Shown piece after piece: positions 7,485 to 11,892 of a DNA stretch of 14,499 nucleotides. How positions within the stretch are numbered: the first letter of the stretch is position 1; every line of letters begins with the position of its first letter. The stretch spans positions 1 to 14,499 of the forward strand of contig JAUJMI010000039.1 of NCBI GenBank assembly GCA_030446945.1, read 5' to 3'. The position numbers and the translations under genes were made by a program. The notes beneath the pieces are model-generated. The model made no database searches. It was given only the letters and a program-made list of their open reading frames with translations, and was not told the DNA's origin. Source of the stretch: Longimicrobium sp. Its GTDB lineage: Bacteria > Gemmatimonadota > Gemmatimonadetes > Longimicrobiales > Longimicrobiaceae.

Positions 7485-7883
7485 GTGGAGATCGAGGAGA
7501 TCATGAAGGAGATTGTCGACGCCGCGTACAAGATTCACACGCGGATCGGCCCTGGGCTGTTGGAGAGCGTGTATGAAGTAGTGCTCGCGAAGGCACTGGA
7601 GAACCGTGGCCTCGCGGTACGCAGGCAGGTGCCGGTGGCGATCAGGTATGACGGTATCCACATCGAAGAGGGTTTCAAAGTGGATCTTCTCGTGGAGAAC
7701 AGCGTGGTTGTGGAGCTCAAGTCGGTGGAGAAGATGGCACCAGTGCATGCGAAGCAGCTGCTGACCTATTTGCGGCTGATGGACCTCCGCCTGGGACTGC
7801 TGATCAATTTCGGAGCGCCCACCCTCAAGGAGGGAACTCGTCGAATCGCGAATGCCTATGCCCCGCCACCGGGTTTCCTCTGA
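7485..7883 (+). CDS. GxxExxY-family protein, PD-(D/E)XK nuclease-like
   Basis: A 132-residue protein starting at GTG 7485, directly after an AGGAGGAGGAGG ribosome binding site. An ATG at 7431 would add 18 residues encoded largely by the inverted repeat and is not favoured. The family signature GLLESVY (Gly24, Glu27, Tyr30) is present. Asp67 (FKVDLLVE) and the ELK motif (Glu77, Lys79) form a plausible PD-(D/E)XK-type active site. The end, QLLTYLRLMDLRLGLLINFG...LKEGTRRI, is also typical. The usual length of about 125-130 residues is matched, so the gene appears intact. The biochemical function of the family is not established; the nuclease-like residues suggest nucleic-acid cleavage, but this is inference. 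The gene sits alone between 29-bp inverted repeats. Its codon use is less strictly GC at third positions (for example GTA, TAT, CAT, AAT) than the flanking genes, consistent with foreign origin. Confidence 0.9.
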   Translation: MEIEEIMKEIVDAAYKIHTRIGPGLLESVYEVVLAKALENRGLAVRRQVPVAIRYDGIHIEEGFKVDLLVENSVVVELKSVEKMAPVHAKQLLTYLRLMDLRLGLLINFGAPTLKEGTRRIANAYAPPPGFL

Positions 7884-7887
7884 GTTC

Positions 7888-7916
7888 TTCTTCGCGCCTT
7901 TGCGTCTTCGCGTGAG
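7888..7916 (-). repeat. Right inverted repeat of the GxxExxY cassette
   Basis: Reverse-complement partner of 7435-7463 (27 of 29 identical), starting 4 bp after the stop codon of the GxxExxY gene. The outer end reads CTCACGCGAAG on the minus strand, as at the left end. Flanking bases differ on the two sides, so these coordinates are close to the true repeat ends. Confidence 0.85.
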
Positions 7917-7992
7917 ACCCGCTGTTCGTCCTTGACGTAATCTCGGCCGCCCGGCACCTTGCGCGCTCCTCGCGAACCCGGAGCACCGGACG

Positions 7993-9141
7993 ATGCCAGA
8001 TCAACACCGCGCCCCGCACCCCGAGCTCGCCACACTCTGGCGCGGCGAGTTCCCGATCCTGCAGACCCACACCTACATGAACTCGTGCTCCCTCGGCGCG
8101 CTCTCCCGGCGCTCGATGGGGTACCTCGGCGAATACCAGGCGCTCTGGAACTCCATGGGCGCCTCCGCCTGGTACGAGCTGTGGCTGGGAAGGATCGCCG
8201 AGCTGCGCGGCCACGTCGCGCGCATGTGGAACGCGCGGGAGAACGAGATCGCGCTCACCCCCAGCGTCTCCGCCGCGCTCTCGTCGGTGGCGTCCACCAT
8301 CGACTACACGCAGCGCAACCGCGTGGTGGTCTCCGACCTGGACTTCCCCACCCTCGTCTACCAGTGGCTCGCGCGTCCCGGCGTCCAGGTGGTGCGCGTG
8401 CCCAGCGACGACGGGATCGGCGTGCCCCCGGAGCGCTGGGCCGAGTACATCGACGAGCGCACCGCCATCGTCGCCACCAGCCACGTCTTCTACGGCACCG
8501 GCTACGTGCAGGAGCTGGAGCCCATCGCCCGGGCCGCCCGCGGGGCGGGCGCGCTCTTTTTGGTGGATGGCTACCAGGCCGTGGGCCAGATCCCGGTCGA
8601 CCCGCGCGCCAGCGGGGCGGACGTGTACGTGGCCGGGCCGCTCAAGTGGCTCCTGGGCGGCCCCGGCCTGGCGTACCTCTGGGTCCGCGAGGAGCGCATC
8701 GCCGAGATGCGCCCCACCGTCACCTCCTGGTTCGGCGCGCGCGACCAGTTCTCCTTTCGCGTGGACGAGTACGAGCCGCGCGAGGACGCCGGCCGCTTCT
8801 CCCTCGGCACCCCCGCCGTCCCCACGGTGTACACGGCGCTGGGCGGGATGGAGATCTTCAAGGAGGCCGGAGAGCACGCCGTCTACCAGCGCGTCGCCGG
8901 GCTCACCGCGCACCTGGTGGGGCTGCTGCGGGACGCCGGCTTCGAGCTGCGCATCGCCGACGAGGCGCACCGCTCCGGCATCGTGCTGCTGAAGCACGAC
9001 CACGCGGCCGGCGCCGTCGCCCGCCTGGCGAAGCGGGGGATCGTGGTGGACCACCGCGCCGGCTACGTGCGCGTCTCCCCCCACTTCTACAACACCGAAG
9101 CGGAGAACGAGCTCACCGTCGCCGCCCTTCGAGAGGGGTGA
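7993..9141 (+). CDS. Class V aminotransferase-fold PLP enzyme, substrate unknown
   Basis: A 382-residue fold-type I PLP enzyme of the class V (SufS/isopenicillin-epimerase/kynureninase-like) group. The cofactor Asp is at 192 in FLVDGYQAVGQ (Gln195 near it). The Schiff-base lysine is probably Lys218 in YVAGPLKWLLGGPGLAYLWV. The SHVFYGTG loop (163-170) and C-terminal RVSPHFYNTEAEN (360-372), including the phosphate/carboxylate-binding region, fit the family. The length is full. It may be an aminotransferase, a desulfurase/lyase or an epimerase. It lacks a clear cysteine-desulfurase Cys loop, and neighbouring genes do not point to a pathway. The ATG at 7993 has only a weak upstream purine run (CCGGA). 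A possible -35 (TTGACG, 7932-7937) has no good -10. The gene ends immediately before the regulatory repeats of the usher operon. Confidence 0.88.
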   Translation: MPDQHRAPHPELATLWRGEFPILQTHTYMNSCSLGALSRRSMGYLGEYQALWNSMGASAWYELWLGRIAELRGHVARMWNARENEIALTPSVSAALSSVASTIDYTQRNRVVVSDLDFPTLVYQWLARPGVQVVRVPSDDGIGVPPERWAEYIDERTAIVATSHVFYGTGYVQELEPIARAARGAGALFLVDGYQAVGQIPVDPRASGADVYVAGPLKWLLGGPGLAYLWVREERIAEMRPTVTSWFGARDQFSFRVDEYEPREDAGRFSLGTPAVPTVYTALGGMEIFKEAGEHAVYQRVAGLTAHLVGLLRDAGFELRIADEAHRSGIVLLKHDHAAGAVARLAKRGIVVDHRAGYVRVSPHFYNTEAENELTVAALREG

Positions 9142-9142
9142 C

Positions 9143-9189
9143 GTTCCCGGATGGGAACAGGGCATGTTCCGGAATGGGAACGCATTCCC
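9143..9189. promoter_or_regulatory. Cluster of GTTCCC/GGGAAC inverted repeats (putative operator)
   Basis: Five half sites of one motif lie in 47 bp. GTTCCC-GGAT-GGGAAC (9143-9158) is perfect. GTTCCG-GAAT-GGGAAC (9166-9181) has one mismatch and starts 23 bp later, about two helix turns. The second GGGAA then pairs with TTCCC at 9185-9189 across CGCA. The same 4-bp spacing recurs in all three pairings. The cluster abuts the candidate -35 at 9192, the position expected for an activator or a repressor of the downstream operon. As a terminator for the upstream gene it is weak, as no T-run follows. Confidence 0.55.
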
Positions 9190-9191
9190 GA

Positions 9192-9220
9192 TTGACGACG
9201 CGCCCCGCAGAGTGTAACTT
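9192..9220 (+). promoter_or_regulatory. Candidate promoter of the chaperone-usher-like operon
   Basis: TTGACG (9192-9197) is separated by exactly 17 bp from TAACTT (9215-9220), in the only AT-richer patch of the intergenic region. The -35 is good and the -10 poor, which would fit activator dependence given the repeats just upstream. It would leave a leader of about 130 nt before the first subunit gene; no clear riboswitch or hairpin with a T-run was seen in that leader. Confidence 0.45.
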
Positions 9221-9347
9221 ATTGCACCAACACGGTTTGCACTGCTGGCTGGGGATGGCACATCGGTTGCCCCTGTCGCTGTCGGAACACGGAGCCGGCC
9301 GCGCCCCGCGGAGCCCGCCCGATCCTGCGCCACCCCATACCCCTCGT

Positions 9348-9351
9348 GGAG
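9348..9351 (+). promoter_or_regulatory. Ribosome binding site of subunit A
   Basis: GGAG lies 5 nt before ATG 9357, in the run GTGGAGACCACATG, and supports that start. Confidence 0.6.
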
Positions 9352-9356
9352 ACCAC

Positions 9357-9881
9357 ATGAAGAAGCTCGCCCTTACCGCTCTCGCTGCCGCCGCCCTCCT
9401 CGCCCTGCCGTCGCTCGCCTCCGCGCAGAGCACCGCCACGGGCTCCATCGGCGCCACCGCCACGGTCAGCACCGTGCTCGACTTCGGCACCTCGCCGGGC
9501 ATCGACTTCGGCCAGGTGACGCCGGGCACCACCTCGGCCAGCGTGAGCGGCTACATCCCGTTCACCCGCAACGTCGGGGTGTCCTTCACCCTGCCGGATG
9601 GGGCGACCACCGGGCGCCTGACCCGCGCGGGCGGCACCGAGACGCTGCAGCCCGCCTTCAGCGCCTGCGGCGTCGGCACCACCAACAGCACCATCAGCAG
9701 CGCCTTCACGGCTTGCGGCGGCTCCGGCATCACTTCGGCGAGCGTGGTCGGCACCCTGGCGGCGCCCACGGCGGGCCCGACGAGCGAGTTCGTGATCTTC
9801 ACCGGCACGGTGGCGGTTCCGACCGCGGCCGTTCCCGGGACGTACGCGGGCACCATCAAGATCATGGCGACGGCCAACTGA
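9357..9881 (+). CDS. Exported pilin-like subunit A (DUF4402/CsuA-like)
   Basis: A 174-residue secreted protein and the first gene of the operon. The signal peptide (1-23) has a KK start, an Ala/Leu core and the site ASA-Q. The mature protein is Thr/Ser/Gly-rich and beta-predicted. It has an N-terminal strand (ATGSIGATATVST), the motif DFGQVTPGT (51-59 region), two cysteines (104 and 120) that may form a disulfide, and a C-terminal strand GTYAGTIKIMATAN ending at the stop. This pattern (signal peptide, FGxxxPG, terminal GxYxGT strand) is that of DUF4402 or spore-coat-U/CsuA-type fimbrial subunits. Gene position, strong ribosome binding site and simple composition make it the best candidate for the major subunit of the fibre. 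It is presumably held in the periplasm by the chaperone encoded two genes downstream and exported by the usher. Confidence 0.8.
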   Translation: MKKLALTALAAAALLALPSLASAQSTATGSIGATATVSTVLDFGTSPGIDFGQVTPGTTSASVSGYIPFTRNVGVSFTLPDGATTGRLTRAGGTETLQPAFSACGVGTTNSTISSAFTACGGSGITSASVVGTLAAPTAGPTSEFVIFTGTVAVPTAAVPGTYAGTIKIMATAN

Positions 9882-9905
9882 GCCGCGCCCTGCCGCCGCG
9901 AGACG

Positions 9906-9910
9906 GGAGG
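9906..9910 (+). promoter_or_regulatory. Ribosome binding site of subunit B
   Basis: GGAGG is followed by GGGG and then ATG 9915, giving a 4-nt spacing and a very purine-rich translation start. Confidence 0.6.
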
Positions 9911-9914
9911 GGGG

Positions 9915-10400
9915 ATGCGGGCCGCCATTCGGTCGGCGCTCCTCCTCGCGCTCGCGGGGTGTTTCTGCGGGGGCGGGGCGTTCGCCCAGGCCCCCGCCAG
10001 TGTAGGGGTGGACGCCGTTCCGGTGCAGGGGCTGTCGTTCGGTCCGCTGATCCCGGGGGTCTCGGAAGCGGTCCCGGTGACGGATGCCGGGCGCCGGGCG
10101 GAGATCGTGCTGAACGGGCACGGCACGCTGGACGTGACGCTGGTGCTCCCCGCGTCGATGGTCTCGCCCACGGGAGCGCGCCTTCCGCTCCTCTTCACGG
10201 CGCGCGACGGGGCGCTGATGAGGAACGTGTCGGCCTCGCTCCTCCCCTTCGACCCGCTCAACACCACGCGGGTGAGACTGGACGCCTCGCAGGGCCCCGC
10301 CCGCCTCCTGCTGGGGGGCACCGCGCTCCCCTCGCGGGAGCAGACGGCGGGAAGCTACACCGCCACCATCCTGGTGGTGATCACCAATCCCGGTACGTGA
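9915..10400 (+). CDS. Exported pilin-like subunit B (DUF4402-like)
   Basis: A 161-residue exported protein, 33 bp after subunit A. The signal region is ambiguous. AFA-Q (after residue 24) fits the site used by its sister subunits, but LAGC (13-16) also reads as a lipobox, so the protein could be a lipoprotein. The mature part has the family motif SFGPLIPGV (41-49), beta-rich segments (RAEIVLNGHGTLDVTLVLP) and the terminal strand GSYTATILVVITN. It has no cysteine pair in the mature domain, unlike subunits A and C. Sequence similarity to the others is limited to these motifs, suggesting a distinct role such as minor, base or adaptor subunit. The chaperone gene follows about 34 bp later. Confidence 0.75.
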   Translation: MRAAIRSALLLALAGCFCGGGAFAQAPASVGVDAVPVQGLSFGPLIPGVSEAVPVTDAGRRAEIVLNGHGTLDVTLVLPASMVSPTGARLPLLFTARDGALMRNVSASLLPFDPLNTTRVRLDASQGPARLLLGGTALPSREQTAGSYTATILVVITNPGT

Positions 10401-10434
10401 CGTGCGCTCCGGGAGCAGAACCGCGGGAAATGTG

Positions 10435-11295
10435 ATGATGACGAGCCCTGTGCGCACGACCCCCTCCCTGGCCGCCCGCGTGGCGCTCCTGCTGCTGGCG
10501 CTGGTAGCCGGCACGGCGAGCCGCGCCGCGGCGGTGACGGTGAGCCCCACGGCACTCTTCATCGACTCGCGCAGCCCCACGGCCACGCTGGTGCTCTTCA
10601 ACGCCGGCACCGCGCCCGAGGAGATCGAGATCGGCTTCGCCTTCGGCTACCCCACGACGGACGCGCAGGGGCGGACCAGCACCATTCTCACCGACTCCGC
10701 GCCGGCGGGCGATCCCTCCATCCTCCCCTACGTGCGCGCCTTTCCGCGGCGCCTGACGCTCGCCCCCGGGCAGCGGCAGACGGTGCGCGTGCTGGTGCAG
10801 GCGCCGGCGGGGATGGCCGAGGGGGAGTACTGGGGCCGCGTCGTGGTGCGCTCACGCGGCGGCACCCCGCCGATCGAGCAGAACCGCGGAGACGTGCGCA
10901 TGCAGCTGAACGTGGAGACCGCGGTCGCCACGGCGGTCCTCTTCCGCAAGGGCACGGTTACCACCGGGCTCACGGTGGGCGGCGCCGTGGCGCGGATGAA
11001 CGCGGCCGGCGCGGTCGAGGCGGAGTTCGACGTGCGCCGCACCGGCAACGCCGTCTACCTGGGGCACCTGCGCGCGGAAGTCGTCACGGCGGACGGGCGG
11101 GTCGTCGGCGTGATCGAGGACGAGATGGCCGTCTACCGCGCGCTGCGCCTGCGCTACGCGATCCCGGTGGCGCCCGGCGCACCGCGCACGACGCTCACGG
11201 TGCGCTACACCTTTGACACCGAGCGCCCGGACCTCCCCTCGCCGGGCGCCGTGAAGGCCGCGCCGGTCTCGGGCACCGCAACCGTACAGGGCTGA
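10435..11295 (+). CDS. PapD-like periplasmic fimbrial chaperone
   Basis: A 286-residue exported chaperone. ATG 10435 is preferred (GGGAA 5 nt upstream; the next ATG at 10438 is also possible). A GTG at 10402 would put extra polar residues before the signal peptide. Signal peptide 1-33 ends ASRAAA. Domain 1 (about 35-140) begins VTVSPTALFIDSRSPTATLVLFNAG, as in PapD-type first strands, and contains YVRAFPRRLTLAPGQRQTVRV (99-119), the conserved F1-G1 region that donates a strand to subunits. Domain 2 (about 150-262) is a second Ig-like fold with a long AVYRALRLRYAIPV segment. The protein should bind subunits in the periplasm and pass them to the usher. Its stop overlaps the start of subunit C (TGATG), so translation is probably coupled. 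No cysteines are present. Confidence 0.8.
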   Translation: MMTSPVRTTPSLAARVALLLLALVAGTASRAAAVTVSPTALFIDSRSPTATLVLFNAGTAPEEIEIGFAFGYPTTDAQGRTSTILTDSAPAGDPSILPYVRAFPRRLTLAPGQRQTVRVLVQAPAGMAEGEYWGRVVVRSRGGTPPIEQNRGDVRMQLNVETAVATAVLFRKGTVTTGLTVGGAVARMNAAGAVEAEFDVRRTGNAVYLGHLRAEVVTADGRVVGVIEDEMAVYRALRLRYAIPVAPGAPRTTLTVRYTFDTERPDLPSPGAVKAAPVSGTATVQG

Positions 11296-11876
11296 TGATC
11301 CGCATCCGCTTCTTCCTGCTGCTCGCCATGGGGGCCGCGCTCTGCGCCGCCCCTGCGCGTGCACAGGAGAAAGCGGTGGCCTCCTCCGGCATCAACGCGG
11401 TGCTGACGGTGCCGTTCCCGCCGCTGACCGCGACCGGAATGCGCCCGGTGCAGTTCGGGAACGTCGTCCCCGGCACGCCCAAGGCGGTGCTCCCGGACTG
11501 GCAGGCGGGCACCATGTCCGGCGAGTGGCGGCTGACGGGTGTGGCGCGCGCGCGGTCGATCGACATCTCCTTCGTGCTCCCGGCGACGCTGGACGCTCCG
11601 GGCGGGCGGACGATGCCGATCTCGTTCAACGGCAACTACGCCGGCCTGTGCGAGATCGACGACGCGGCGCAGACGTGCGTGGTGGCCTCGTGGGCGACCT
11701 GGAACCCGGTCACCACCCCCACCTTCCACGACACCCCGCAGCGCTACAAGCCGGGGCGCCCCAAGTACGAGCACGACCACTACTCCGTGTACATGGGCGG
11801 CCAGGTCTCTCCCCCGGTGAGCCAGGCGGCCGGCAACTACTCGGGGACGATCACCGTCCAGCTGGTGATCAACTGA
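11295..11876 (+). CDS. Exported pilin-like subunit C (DUF4402-like, possibly tip or minor)
   Basis: A 193-residue exported protein whose ATG overlaps the chaperone stop codon. Signal peptide 1-24 ends ARAQ. The mature chain has VQFGNVVPGT (52-61, the motif of the sister subunits), the beta segment SIDISFVLP, cysteines 119 and 128 as a likely disulfide, and the terminal strand GNYSGTITVQLVIN. It has an insertion of about 35 residues (137-172) rich in Trp, His, Tyr, Pro and Lys (WNPVTTPTFHDTPQRYKPG... and YEHDHYSVYMGG) not present in subunits A or B. That extra aromatic and charged region and the position next to the usher suggest a specialised, perhaps tip-located or ligand-binding subunit. 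This role is inference. Confidence 0.75.
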   Translation: MIRIRFFLLLAMGAALCAAPARAQEKAVASSGINAVLTVPFPPLTATGMRPVQFGNVVPGTPKAVLPDWQAGTMSGEWRLTGVARARSIDISFVLPATLDAPGGRTMPISFNGNYAGLCEIDDAAQTCVVASWATWNPVTTPTFHDTPQRYKPGRPKYEHDHYSVYMGGQVSPPVSQAAGNYSGTITVQLVIN

Positions 11877-11892
11877 GCCGGGGTCCCGCTCC

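Larger units (their letters stand above)
7435..7916 (+). mobile_element. Putative GxxExxY cassette bounded by 29-bp inverted repeats
   Basis: A 482-bp unit made of a left repeat, a strong ribosome binding site, one GxxExxY-family gene and a right repeat that begins 4 bp after the stop codon. Both ends begin with CTCACGCGAAG reading inward, and the gene fills nearly all the space between. The economy of this layout, the placement between housekeeping-type genes and the nuclease-like fold suggest an inserted, mobilisable or once-mobile unit. No transposase is encoded and no target-site duplication was found beside the ends, so the mobility claim is an inference. Confidence 0.5.

Noticed and set aside
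7932..7937. Promoter -35 (TTGACG) for the aminotransferase
   Set aside because: The hexamer is good, but the sequence 17 bp downstream (CACCTT) is a poor -10. Not strong enough to list as a feature.
7993..9141. Kynureninase or isopenicillin N epimerase naming
   Set aside because: The fold and lysine region are compatible with both, but no substrate-specific residues or pathway neighbours were recognised, so a specific name would be a guess.
9143..9158. Rho-independent terminator for the aminotransferase gene
   Set aside because: The hairpin GTTCCCGGATGGGAAC has no T-run after it, and the same half site recurs several times up to the promoter, fitting an operator better.
7825..9333. 502-codon minus-strand frame opposite the aminotransferase, ending near the GxxExxY cassette
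   Set aside because: Low-complexity antisense translation. Its SHAKTQRREE piece is just the right inverted repeat read in that frame.
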